A DNA stretch of 6,370 nucleotides from an uncultured Acholeplasmatales bacterium (GCA_937877075.1 CALEGD010000062.1:1-6370), one strand, 5' to 3'. Positions 1 through 6,295 are shown, counted from the first letter of the stretch. The notes: generated from the letters alone by a model not told the origin. Program-made: numbers and translations.

Positions 1-1
1 A

Positions 2-52
2 AGATTTCTGAAGAAAGTAACTATTAACGATTTCCGGACAATCGCAAATTAA
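2..52 (+). CDS. Possible C-terminal tail of an upstream gene (partial)
   Basis: From base 2 one frame reads 16 sense codons (RFLKKVTINDFRTIAN) to a TAA at 50-52. A second frame is open only to a TAA at 25-27 and the third stops at once. The frame-2 peptide has a normal mix of charged and hydrophobic residues, so it may be the end of a gene that starts left of the window. It is too short to identify, and the stretch could equally be non-coding. No terminator hairpin is visible between it and the promoter at 73-101. Confidence 0.3.
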   Translation, partial: RFLKKVTINDFRTIAN

Positions 53-72
53 AGTTTTTGGATTGGCGAATA

Positions 73-101
73 TTGAAACATTTTGGATAAAATGTTATAA
101 T
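73..101 (+). promoter_or_regulatory. Sigma-A promoter for the YwaF-like membrane protein
   Basis: TTGAAA (73-78) and TATAAT (96-101) are separated by 17 nt, and TG sits one base before the -10 (TGTTATAAT), giving an extended -10. Transcription should begin near 107-109, leaving a leader of only about 20-25 nt that contains little more than the ribosome binding site. Confidence 0.75.
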
Positions 102-130
102 CTATTGACATTAGAAAGAAGGTGAGGATT

Positions 131-823
131 ATGCCACCGCAAGTATATGGCTGGCAACATCTCGTTTATTTAGGAATTGTGATTTTCTTAATGATTTTGG
201 GGATTCATCTGATTTTAAAATATGTTCAGAAAGAAAAATACGTTTTTGTAGTAAAGATAACCGGACTTGTTTTATTAGCTGCAATCTTATGGAATAGAAT
301 TAGTATTTGTTTACTGCGTGATGGTTTTAAAAGTTTTCTTCCAGGAACTTATTGTGGTGCAAGCAGTTTTGCCTTATCCCTGGCGGTAATATTTCTGAAA
401 AAAGATCATAAAGCTTTACATTGTCTTGCTTATGTTGGTTTGCTTGGTGGGCTATTGACCTTGTTTTATCCCGACTTTATCGCCCAAGATATTTCATTCT
501 TTTATCCAATGACTATCTCGGGACTTGTTCATCATACAATTATGGTTTTTCTTATCATCTTAATGATCTTTACCGGATATTTGAAACCGAATCTCAAGAA
601 GTGGTATCTTCTTCCTCTCGGTCTCTCTATATATCTGACCTATGGAATCTTTTTAATTACCATTCTAAAATATAATGATGCAATGTTAATTTTTAAACCG
701 ATTTTGAGCGGAACTAAGCTCAATTGGTTTTATATCGGAATGCTTTTCTTACCGTTTCATGCTTCATTTTTATTGGTTTGGGAGACTCTTAAAAAGAAGG
801 GTTTGATATTTAAAAAAGCTTAG
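131..823 (+). CDS. YwaF/TIGR02206-like integral membrane protein
   Basis: A 230-residue polytopic membrane protein of unknown function. Hydrophobic stretches suggest about seven transmembrane helices, near residues 8-27, 36-54, 66-85, 92-109, 126-143, 153-175 and 196-215. It resembles the conserved hypothetical YwaF/TIGR02206 family from memory of its pattern: an LPxxYC-type motif before helix 3, a GLLGGLLTLFYPDF-type segment around helix 4, and a histidine-bearing helix (SGLVHH). Length and helix number suit that family. No catalytic motif is visible, so no activity is claimed. I chose ATG 131 over GTG 122. AAGGTGAGG at 119-127 aligns to the anti-SD with about 8 nt of spacing to ATG 131, whereas GTG 122 lies inside that SD. 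The gene has its own promoter and looks monocistronic. No strong terminator follows; only a 4-bp AGTG/CACT hairpin overlaps the stop. Confidence 0.8.
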   Translation: MPPQVYGWQHLVYLGIVIFLMILGIHLILKYVQKEKYVFVVKITGLVLLAAILWNRISICLLRDGFKSFLPGTYCGASSFALSLAVIFLKKDHKALHCLAYVGLLGGLLTLFYPDFIAQDISFFYPMTISGLVHHTIMVFLIILMIFTGYLKPNLKKWYLLPLGLSIYLTYGIFLITILKYNDAMLIFKPILSGTKLNWFYIGMLFLPFHASFLLVWETLKKKGLIFKKA

Positions 824-848
824 TGAAAGCACTTTCTTGTAAATCTTT

Positions 849-877
849 TTGACAAACTCCATATCATATAGTATAAT
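849..877 (+). promoter_or_regulatory. Consensus sigma-A promoter of the lysine ABC operon
   Basis: TTGACA (849-854), a 17-nt spacer and TATAAT (872-877) match the consensus perfectly. The start site is expected near 883-885, giving a leader of about 260 nt before the first start codon. Such a strong constitutive-looking promoter fits control by attenuation in the leader rather than by an activator. Confidence 0.9.
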
Positions 878-903
878 GAAAAAAACAAAAAATGCATAAC
901 ACA

Positions 904-1068
904 TTAGTTTAGAGGAGCGATGTAGAAGAGTACATCTTGGAGGAGACATCCTGCGAAGAGATGGAAAGGCAACCATCGCCGAACAGTTATTGTAGGTATA
1001 CAAGAACTGTGGGGATTTAGGAAATACTTAAATCACTCCTACTTCTTTAAGTAGAGGCGCTAAATTAA
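904..1068 (+). ncRNA. Lysine riboswitch aptamer (L box)
   Basis: The conserved L-box core is present in order: AGAGGAGCGATG, AGAGTACAT, GGAGGAGACATCC, GATGGAAAGG, CATCGCCGAA, then CTGTGGGGA. All five helices can be drawn. P1 pairs 904-912 with 1060-1068 (9 bp, one G-U). P2 pairs GCGATG 917-922 with CATCGC 974-979, with an inner CATC 933-936/GATG 960-963. P3 pairs ACAGTT 983-988 with AACTGT 1005-1010, capped by TTGTA/TACAA. P4 pairs GATTTA 1014-1019 with TAAATC 1029-1034. P5 pairs CTACTT 1039-1044 with AAGTAG 1049-1054. The joining segments align well with remembered B. subtilis lysC and Thermotoga L boxes. The aptamer binds free lysine. Its position before an amino acid importer implies feedback control of uptake. 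Confidence 0.95.
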
Positions 1069-1102
1069 AAAATTATAAATATTGTAATTTTTTCGAGCGT
1101 CT
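1055..1102 (+). promoter_or_regulatory. Antiterminator of the lysine riboswitch
   Basis: AGGCGCT (1055-1061) can pair with AGCGTCT (1096-1102), and AAAAAATTA (1067-1075) with TAATTTTTT (1085-1093). Together they form one long hairpin that uses up the 5' arm of the terminator (1096-1101). Its 5' arm shares bases 1060-1061 and 1067-1068 with aptamer helix P1. P1 (lysine bound) and the antiterminator (lysine free) are therefore mutually exclusive. Pairings were read by eye; no folding energy was computed. Confidence 0.8.
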
Positions 1103-1124
1103 GATGTGACGCTTTTTTGTTTTT
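1096..1124 (+). terminator. Riboswitch-controlled intrinsic terminator
   Basis: AGCGTC (1096-1101) and GACGCT (1108-1113) form a 6-bp stem with loop TGATGT, followed by a T-rich tract (1113-1118, then TTTTT 1120-1124). It lies between the lysine aptamer and the first gene, and its 5' arm is sequestered in the alternative antiterminator. This is the off state when lysine is abundant. Confidence 0.88.
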
Positions 1125-1146
1125 ATAGACAAAAAGGAGAGAAAAA

Positions 1147-1965
1147 ATGAAAAAAATTTTTAGTTTAAGTATTTTACTTTTAGTATTTGTGTTTTTCGGT
1201 TGTAAGGATAATGAGAGAACATTCGAAATTGCCCGCGAAGATCAATTTATTGTTGGACTAGAGGCTAATTATCAACCTTTTAACTGGACTGAAGATTTTA
1301 GTAGTCCATATAATTATCCCATCAACAATTTCAAAGGCAAATATGCTGATGGTTATGATGTTCAAATTGCCAAGGCAATTGCTGCTAGTTTAGGAAAAAT
1401 TCTTGTGATTGAGAAATTAGAATGGGATGCTTTAATTCCTTCGCTGGAAGCAAAGAGAATAGATGCTATTATTGCCGGTATGAGTCCAACCGCAGCCAGG
1501 AAAGAATCAGTTAATTTTACTGATTCATATTATGAAAGTAAACATGTAGTTTTAGTTATGGCTAACGGTGAATATACGAATGCGAAAACTGTGAACGATT
1601 TTGCCGGAGCAACAATTGTCGGACAACAAGGAACAATCTATGACGATTTGGTTCCTCAACTTGTCGGAGCAACCCACGGAACCGCACTTAAGACAGTACC
1701 CGATATTCTCACCGGAATGATGGGTGGAAAGATTGACGGTACAGTACTTGAACTTCCGGTTGCTTTAGGAATTGTTTCCTCAAATCCTGAATTTACTTAT
1801 TTGGAACTTGATCCAGGCTTTGATGTTTCTGAAGAAGATAAGGTAGTATCGGTAGCCCTTCGGTTAGATGAAACAGCTCTTTTAGAAGCAGTAAATAAAA
1901 TCCTTGCCGGTATTAGCGAAGAAGTTCGGGTTAAATTGATGGAAGATGCTGTAGGCAGGGCCTAA
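1147..1965 (+). CDS. Amino acid ABC transporter substrate-binding lipoprotein (probably lysine)
   Basis: A 272-residue extracytoplasmic binding protein of solute-binding family 3 (SBP_bac_3), the receptor of a polar amino acid importer. Residues 1-18 are a lipoprotein signal (MKK, hydrophobic core, FFGC lipobox), so Cys19 should be lipidated and the protein tethered outside the membrane. Family hallmarks follow in order: VGLEANYQPFNW (36-47), YADGYDVQIAKAIA (66-79), WDALIPSLEAKRIDAIIAGMSPTAARKE (93-120, with the ligand-carboxylate Arg expected at 118), FTDSYY (124-129), and GQQGT (159-163) opening the second lobe. Length is typical of the family. Start ATG 1147 follows AAAGGAGAG at 1133-1141. 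It is the first gene after the lysine riboswitch, and its stop overlaps the permease start by one base (TAATG). Substrate specificity cannot be read from the protein alone. Lysine is inferred from the riboswitch; arginine or ornithine remain possible. Confidence 0.92.
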   Translation: MKKIFSLSILLLVFVFFGCKDNERTFEIAREDQFIVGLEANYQPFNWTEDFSSPYNYPINNFKGKYADGYDVQIAKAIAASLGKILVIEKLEWDALIPSLEAKRIDAIIAGMSPTAARKESVNFTDSYYESKHVVLVMANGEYTNAKTVNDFAGATIVGQQGTIYDDLVPQLVGATHGTALKTVPDILTGMMGGKIDGTVLELPVALGIVSSNPEFTYLELDPGFDVSEEDKVVSVALRLDETALLEAVNKILAGISEEVRVKLMEDAVGRA

Positions 1966-3077
1966 TGTTTAAACGTTTTTCCCGCTTTCAGAATATCTCG
2001 CTTCTAGTTCTGGGACTATTTTCCCTAATATTTGCGATTAAAGTTTTACCTCAGGAAATAAATCAAGGGGAAATATCCATTACTTATCATGCGAAAGTAA
2101 TTTTCGGATATTTCTCTCTTGTAATTTCTGCTTTAGGAATCTTGTATGCCATTTATATGTTGATTTCAAAACAGGAGGTAAAGATCTTTTTTAAAATCAG
2201 GAAAATTTCGTTAATTATTCTAACGGTTTTCCTTGGCCTTTATCTCTTAGAATTCATAGGTTTTGGAATTGCAAATTCCGTTATCAGAGTTTGGGAACTA
2301 ACTAAAATTCCGGCTAAAGAAAACTTTTTGGATTCGATGATGTATATAGTATTTGATTATGCTGATGATTTCTTAAAAGGCGTTTTTATGACCTTAGAAC
2401 TCTCACTGATCGGTACATTAATCGGCTTAATACTTGGCTTGCTTTTGGTAGTATTTAGAACAATGAAAGTTAATCCTCAAGATAATGAAATTATCGCTTT
2501 TTTGAAGAAACTAGGTATCTTTTTTTCAAAAATCTATATCAATGTTTTTAGAGGAACACCAATGATTGTTCAGGCAGTGATTCTTTACTACCTACTTCCG
2601 ACCTTCTTGGCCAATTGGCTTGATGTTCCGATTTCCGAAATTGACAAGATCCTTACAATCTCCGTCTCAGGAATTATTATTGTTTCTTTAAATACAACCG
2701 CTTATTTAACCGAAGTTTTACGCGGTGGTATTGAAGCTGTCGATAAGGGCCAATTAGAAGCTGCCCGTTCCCTCGGACTCGGTTATTTTCAAAGCATGGT
2801 TTCGGTAGTCTTTCCTCAAGCAATTAAGAATTCCTTACCGGCTATATGCAATGAGTTCATTATTAATATTAAAGATACCTCAGTTTTGAATGTTATCGGG
2901 GTAGCGGAATTGTTCTTTGTTGCCAATGAAGCCCAATTCAAATACTACCGGACTTATGAGCCATTTATTTTGGTAGCCATCATTTACCTCTTTTTAACCC
3001 TCACAACTTCAAAACTCTTAGGATTATTAGAAAGGAAATTGAACCTGCCGGCTAAAAGCCTGCCGAGTTCAAATTAG
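1965..3077 (+). CDS. Amino acid ABC transporter permease with N-terminal membrane extension
   Basis: The membrane channel subunit of the importer, His/Glu/Gln/Arg permease family (HisM/GlnP type). The conserved permease domain runs from about residue 135 to 358: GVFMTLELSLIGTLIG near 139-154, FRGTPM at 195-200, and the EAA loop that docks on the ATPase (GGIEAVDKGQLEAARSLG, 254-271, with FPQAIKNSLP after it). Family members are usually about 220 residues; this one is 370. The extra N-terminal part of about 130 residues has three predicted helices (about 11-28, 45-66, 80-103) and no domain I recognise. Translation is probably coupled to the binding protein, since its ATG overlaps that gene's TAA (TAATG). 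Only one permease gene is present, so a homodimer is expected. Confidence 0.92.
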   Translation: MFKRFSRFQNISLLVLGLFSLIFAIKVLPQEINQGEISITYHAKVIFGYFSLVISALGILYAIYMLISKQEVKIFFKIRKISLIILTVFLGLYLLEFIGFGIANSVIRVWELTKIPAKENFLDSMMYIVFDYADDFLKGVFMTLELSLIGTLIGLILGLLLVVFRTMKVNPQDNEIIAFLKKLGIFFSKIYINVFRGTPMIVQAVILYYLLPTFLANWLDVPISEIDKILTISVSGIIIVSLNTTAYLTEVLRGGIEAVDKGQLEAARSLGLGYFQSMVSVVFPQAIKNSLPAICNEFIINIKDTSVLNVIGVAELFFVANEAQFKYYRTYEPFILVAIIYLFLTLTTSKLLGLLERKLNLPAKSLPSSN

Positions 3078-3087
3078 GAGGTTTCTG

Positions 3088-3822
3088 ATGTCGATAATAG
3101 AAATTAAAAACTTAAAAAAATCTTTCGGTGATAATGTTGTACTCAAGGATATCAATTTAGAAGTAAATGAAAGAGAAGTTCTTTGTTTGATCGGTTCCTC
3201 CGGTTCTGGGAAAAGTACTTTACTTCGTTGCCTGAATCTCTTAGAAACTCCCGATTCCGGAATTATTCGTTTTAATAATGCAGATATCATAAGTGAAAAG
3301 GTAAATATTAATCAACTAAGAGCCGAACTGGGAATGGTCTTTCAAAACTTTAATCTGTTTAATAATCTGACTGTTCTTGGAAATTTGATTTTAGCACCGA
3401 TGAAAGTCTTGAAAATGAGTAAAATTAACGCCATAAACCGGGCAATGGAAAATCTTTCAAAAGTTGGAATGCAAGACTTTGCTGAGCGAGCACCTCAGAC
3501 TCTTTCCGGTGGACAGAAGCAGAGGGTAGCAATTGCCCGTGCTTTAACTATGAATCCCAAAATTTTGCTTTTTGATGAACCGACTTCCGCTCTAGATCCG
3601 GAAATGGTCGGCGAGGTTCTCTTAGTTATGAAAGAACTTGCGGAAAGTGGAATGACGATGATCGTCGTTACTCATGAAATGGCTTTTGCTCGCGAAGTAG
3701 CTTCCAGAGTTATCTTTATGGATCAAGGTATTATCCTCGAAGAAGGTAAACCGGAAGAGATTCTTGAAAGACCAAAAGAAAACCGTACCAAAGAATTTTT
3801 AAGAAGAATTTTAAAATATTAG
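3088..3822 (+). CDS. Amino acid ABC transporter ATP-binding protein
   Basis: The cytoplasmic ATPase that powers the importer, 244 residues and full length for the polar amino acid (GlnQ/HisP-type) subfamily. Visible motifs are Walker A GSSGSGKST (36-44), Q-loop Gln86 (MVFQNFNLF), signature LSGGQKQR (139-146), Walker B ILLFDE with catalytic Glu164, D-loop SALD (167-170) and switch His196 (VVTHEM). All catalytic residues are intact. A strong SD, TAGGAGGT (3075-3082), overlaps the permease stop codon and lies 5 nt before ATG 3088; the intergenic gap is 10 nt. Together with the two preceding genes it completes a binding protein, permease and ATPase set under the lysine riboswitch. Confidence 0.96.
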   Translation: MSIIEIKNLKKSFGDNVVLKDINLEVNEREVLCLIGSSGSGKSTLLRCLNLLETPDSGIIRFNNADIISEKVNINQLRAELGMVFQNFNLFNNLTVLGNLILAPMKVLKMSKINAINRAMENLSKVGMQDFAERAPQTLSGGQKQRVAIARALTMNPKILLFDEPTSALDPEMVGEVLLVMKELAESGMTMIVVTHEMAFAREVASRVIFMDQGIILEEGKPEEILERPKENRTKEFLRRILKY

Positions 3823-3885
3823 TTTTTTATTGCCAGTAATAATCCCAAGTTTTTTTCTCATAATAAAAATAAAGGAGGAAAAATC

Positions 3886-4119
3886 ATGGGACGAAATAAA
3901 TATAATGCAAATTTTTTTGAAGAAAATAAAAAATATAATACCAATCAAAATAATACTAATCCCGAGAATCTGGACAATAACCATTCCAATCGTGCTTCTA
4001 CAAAACTAGAAAACAATAATGATTATCCGAATGTTGAATTTGCCAGAGAAAGCGGGACTTGTGAAGAAGAATTCGAGCGTTCCCGAAGAGAACGTAATAA
4101 ACAAAAGAATTTAAAATAG
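3886..4119 (+). CDS. Small Asn-rich hydrophilic protein, unknown function
   Basis: A 77-residue protein with no signal peptide or membrane segment. Asparagine makes up 19 of 77 residues, concentrated in the first 50. The C-terminal third is different: PNVEFARESG followed by a charged stretch (EEEFERSRRERNKQK) likely to be helical. The MGR start and EFAxE-like element faintly recall small Bacillus spore-associated proteins (YfhD-like or gamma-type SASP), but the match is too weak to name it. An excellent SD, AAAGGAGG (3871-3878), 7 nt before ATG 3886 argues that it is really translated. It lies 63 nt after the ATPase gene with no terminator or convincing promoter between, and just before the terminator at 4142-4182. 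It is therefore probably the last gene of the lysine-controlled transcript. Confidence 0.75.
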   Translation: MGRNKYNANFFEENKKYNTNQNNTNPENLDNNHSNRASTKLENNNDYPNVEFARESGTCEEEFERSRRERNKQKNLK

Positions 4120-4141
4120 TCAAGTTTTTGTTTGAAGATTT

Positions 4142-4183
4142 AAAAAGTTTTATGGTCAAAACAGTAACCATAAAACTTTTTTC
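4142..4183 (+). terminator. Strong intrinsic terminator ending the lysine operon
   Basis: AAAAAGTTTTATGGT (4142-4156) pairs perfectly with ACCATAAAACTTTTT (4167-4181), a 15-bp stem with a 10-nt loop. The 3' arm ends in a run of six T (4177-4182). It begins 22 nt after the stop of the small Asn-rich gene. The A-rich 5' arm and T-rich 3' arm could make it work in both directions, although no gene converges on it here. Confidence 0.9.
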
Positions 4184-4273
4184 TGGTTATCTGACGAAAT
4201 TATCTAATTTTGTAGGAATAACAAGAATTAATGCATTTTTCTACAATATTTATTATATCTCTCTAATAACAAA

Positions 4274-4378
4274 ATGAGCAGCTATACAAATAAGGAAATC
4301 GGCTTTTTTAAAACTAAGTATATAGATGCGGATATTATTTCTTGCAAGAGTGGGAATTATTTGGTAAAATATAATTAG
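4274..4378 (+). CDS. Possible 34-residue ORF upstream of the kinase
   Basis: ATG 4274 opens a frame of 34 codons ending at TAG 4376-4378. It encodes a peptide with ordinary protein-like composition, containing KEIGFFKTKYIDADIIS. The same frame is open back to a TAA at 4229-4231. There is no SD before the ATG and no clear promoter, so translation is doubtful. It ends where the SD of the kinase gene begins, and a one-base change near the A run at 4366-4369 would fuse it to the kinase frame. It may be chance, a short leader peptide, or the remnant of a longer kinase N-terminus. The rest of the 4183-4391 gap is AT-rich; I see only a weak inverted repeat there (TTGTAG 4210-4215 / CTACAA 4241-4246). 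Confidence 0.2.
   Translation: MSSYTNKEIGFFKTKYIDADIISCKSGNYLVKYN
4342..4370 (+). promoter_or_regulatory. Candidate promoter of the hybrid kinase gene
   Basis: TTGCAA (4342-4347), a 17-nt spacer and TAAAAT (4365-4370), preceded by TGG, give an extended -10. The start site would be near 4376-4378, right at the SD (AGGGGAG, 4377-4383), so the leader would be very short. A better -10 match, TATAAT at 4370-4375, overlaps it but has no -35 at proper spacing and would start transcription inside the SD. Confidence 0.5.
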
Positions 4379-4391
4379 GGGAGATGTTTTT

Positions 4392-5486
4392 ATGTTGGAT
4401 ATGAATAAGGCGATTTCTGTGATTATGCATGAAATCAAAAGCCCATTAAATGCTATTTTGGGGATAGTAGAAATGGCTAAAATTAAAGGGTCATCAAATA
4501 ATTATCTTGAATATATGGATCAGATTAAAAATATTTCCATATATATGTTGGCAATGAGTAATTTTTTATTGGATTCATATAAAGAAAATAGTAATCTTGA
4601 TTCACAATTAAAACAAAGTTTCAAACTTCGGGAATTAATAGAAGAAGTGATGGATATTTTCCGCTGTCAGATAACCGTCAAGAATATTGATTTTAATTTA
4701 GAATATGATGAAGGAGTAGATGTCGAGCTTGTCGGAGAAATCTTGAAAATCAAGCAAATATTAATTAATATTCTTGCAAATGCTGTAAAGTTTACGGCAA
4801 ATCAAGGAAATATTGAACTTTTGGTTCAAACCTTTCCTACAACAGATAAGCTGAAAGTTAGTTTTTTGATTCGTGATAATGGTATCGGTATGAACAAACA
4901 ATTCCTAAAAAGAATTTATCAACCTTTTGCTCAAGAAAACGCTCATGCATTTAAAGGCACCGGTTTGGGTTTAATGATTGTTCATCAATATATCCAACAA
5001 TTAAACGGTACAATTGATGTCAAAAGCAAAAAAGGGGTTGGAAGTGAGTTTTACGTCACACTTGAATTTGATTATTACGAAACAAACAAAGAAAAACAAA
5101 ATGATTTTAGTTCGAAACGAGTTTTGCTGGTTGATGATTCAATGATTAATCTCGAAGTTGTCAGCTTTATCCTCAAAGAAACCGGAGCTGAAGTTGAGGT
5201 CGCAAGTAACGGAAAAATTGCCTTTGATAAGTTTGTTGAGACCGAAGTCGATTACTATGATTTAATTTTGATGGATATGAGGATGCCGGTTTTGGACGGT
5301 TGCAGCGCCACAAAAGCTATTCGAGCTTTGGAACGAAAAGATGCAAAAGAAATAAATATCATAGCTTTTTCCTCTAATTCCTTAGATGAGGATGTAAATG
5401 AAGCCCTTGCTTCCGGAATGAATGATTTTATCTATAAACCCATTGAGGCCAAGAAACTCTATAAAGTTCTTCATAAATACTTATAG
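4392..5486 (+). CDS. Soluble hybrid histidine kinase-response regulator without a sensor domain
   Basis: A 364-residue signalling protein with no transmembrane segment. Domain order is HisKA (about 5-65, phospho-acceptor His13 in MHEIKSPLN), HATPase_c (about 75-226) and a C-terminal receiver (about 242-364). The HATPase_c shows N-box Asn126/Asn130 in NILANAVKFT, G1 DNGIG 162-166, F-box YQPFAQ and G2 GTGLGL 189-194. The receiver shows acidic pair Asp248/Asp249, phospho-acceptor Asp295 in MDMRMP, Ser327 in the Thr/Ser switch position and Lys349 in YKP. All catalytic residues are present, so it should autophosphorylate and pass phosphate to its own Asp. Only 12 residues precede the His, so no sensory module is encoded. 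ATG 4392 has the SD AGGGGAG (4377-4383) at 8 nt, and an in-frame stop at 4365-4367 rules out a longer form. There is no HPt domain or DNA-binding partner in the window, so its input and output are unknown. Confidence 0.9.
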   Translation: MLDMNKAISVIMHEIKSPLNAILGIVEMAKIKGSSNNYLEYMDQIKNISIYMLAMSNFLLDSYKENSNLDSQLKQSFKLRELIEEVMDIFRCQITVKNIDFNLEYDEGVDVELVGEILKIKQILINILANAVKFTANQGNIELLVQTFPTTDKLKVSFLIRDNGIGMNKQFLKRIYQPFAQENAHAFKGTGLGLMIVHQYIQQLNGTIDVKSKKGVGSEFYVTLEFDYYETNKEKQNDFSSKRVLLVDDSMINLEVVSFILKETGAEVEVASNGKIAFDKFVETEVDYYDLILMDMRMPVLDGCSATKAIRALERKDAKEINIIAFSSNSLDEDVNEALASGMNDFIYKPIEAKKLYKVLHKYL

Positions 5487-5503
5487 ACCTCTGGTCTTTT
5501 TTT
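5485..5503 (+). terminator. Short intrinsic terminator after the kinase gene
   Basis: AGACC (5485-5489), loop TCT and GGTCT (5493-5497) form a compact 5-bp hairpin followed by a run of T (5497-5503). The stem overlaps the TAG stop codon of the kinase. It is small but has the right shape and position. Confidence 0.65.
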
Positions 5504-5547
5504 CTTATCCGGTATTTTTCGTCATTTTCCTTTATTTTTTATTTCTA

Positions 5548-5576
5548 TTGATTTATTTGCCAATAAATAGTATAAT
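5548..5576 (+). promoter_or_regulatory. Sigma-A promoter of yggS
   Basis: TTGATT (5548-5553), a 17-nt spacer and a perfect TATAAT (5571-5576) give a start near 5582-5584 and a leader of about 60 nt. That leader holds only a weak possible hairpin (CCATT 5601-5605 / AATGG 5616-5620). Lying after the kinase terminator, it makes yggS a separate transcription unit. Confidence 0.7.
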
Positions 5577-5644
5577 AATTATGTCTAGTAAAATATAATT
5601 CCATTATCCCTATAAAATGGGAAATTAAGATAGAAGGTGTTAAA

Positions 5645-6295
5645 GTGGGAATTAGAGAGCAAGTTGAAAAAGTAAGGGAGTCCCTTAAAGACTATCCAAA
5701 TGTTGAAGTAATTGCCGCAACCAAATATATGAATATTGATCAAACGATTGAATTGGTTGATGCCGGCATCTACAATTTGGGAGAGAACCGTACTGATATG
5801 TTTCTCGAAAAATACGAAGCACTGAAAGACAATCCGAAAGTGAAATGGCATTTTTTCGGTGTTGTTCAAACCCGAAAAATCAGAGACATTGCCAATAAAA
5901 TTGAATGTCTACATTCGCTGGATAAAATTTCCTTAGCAATTGAGTTGGATAAGAAACTGATTAAACCATTAGATTGCTTTGTCCAGGTGAATATTTCTGA
6001 GGAAGCTAATAAAGGCGGGGTTCCGCTTAATAAGGTAAAAACTTTCATAAAACAATTAGAAAAGTATTCAAAGATACGCATTGTCGGCCTAATGTGCATT
6101 GCAAAGATGACTTTCGACGAAGAAGTATTGAGGAAGTCTTTCTCAAAAATGAAGAAGGTAAAAGAAGAAATAGAAAGCATGAATCTTCCTTATGCTCCCT
6201 GCCATGATTTATCTATGGGAATGACCAATGATTATAAAATTGCTATCCAATACGGGGCCACTAAGGTTAGATTAGGCAGAATTTTTTTAATATAA
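5645..6295 (+). CDS. yggS: YggS/YlmE-family PLP-binding protein (PLP homeostasis protein)
   Basis: A cytoplasmic single-domain pyridoxal-phosphate protein of the alanine racemase N-terminal fold (PLPBP family). The family binds PLP and affects vitamin B6 and amino acid homeostasis, with no established catalytic activity. Visible signatures are AATKYM with PLP lysine Lys27, LGENR (45-49), KWHFFGVVQTRK (67-78), QVNISEEANKGG (114-125), GLMCIA (148-153), LSMGMTNDY (189-197) and GATKVRLG (204-211). The 216 residues are slightly short of the usual 220-235. The C-terminus ends RLGRIFLI without the common FG-containing end, and follows a T7 run (6282-6288), so the last few residues deserve caution. 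The start is GTG 5645, supported by AGAAGG (5632-5637) 7 nt upstream; no ATG fits. In Firmicutes this gene commonly precedes sepF in the division cluster, matching the start codon found after it. Confidence 0.93.
   Translation: MGIREQVEKVRESLKDYPNVEVIAATKYMNIDQTIELVDAGIYNLGENRTDMFLEKYEALKDNPKVKWHFFGVVQTRKIRDIANKIECLHSLDKISLAIELDKKLIKPLDCFVQVNISEEANKGGVPLNKVKTFIKQLEKYSKIRIVGLMCIAKMTFDEEVLRKSFSKMKKVKEEIESMNLPYAPCHDLSMGMTNDYKIAIQYGATKVRLGRIFLI

Noticed and set aside
421..675. Forward ORF of 84 codons inside the membrane protein gene
   Set aside because: It is an alternate frame inside a gene with a good promoter, SD and coherent helices, and has no SD of its own.
822..850. Terminator after the membrane protein gene
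   Set aside because: Only a 4-bp AGTG/CACT stem with no adjoining T run is present, too weak to call.
770..1003. Reverse-strand ORF of 77 codons over the promoter and riboswitch
   Set aside because: It overlaps the end of the membrane protein gene, the consensus promoter and most of the lysine aptamer, whose base pairing explains the sequence.
3069..3290. Reverse-strand ORF of 73 codons opposite the ATPase gene
   Set aside because: It lies over the Walker A region of an intact ATPase and shows no feature of its own.
3823..3885. Separate promoter for the small Asn-rich gene
   Set aside because: A CATAAT at 3859-3864 has no -35 at usual spacing; TTGCCA at 3830-3835 is 23 nt away.
5585..6180. 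Two reverse-strand ORFs (94 and 104 codons) opposite yggS
   Set aside because: The forward frame shows the full set of YggS motifs; the reverse frames are shadows with no recognisable domain.
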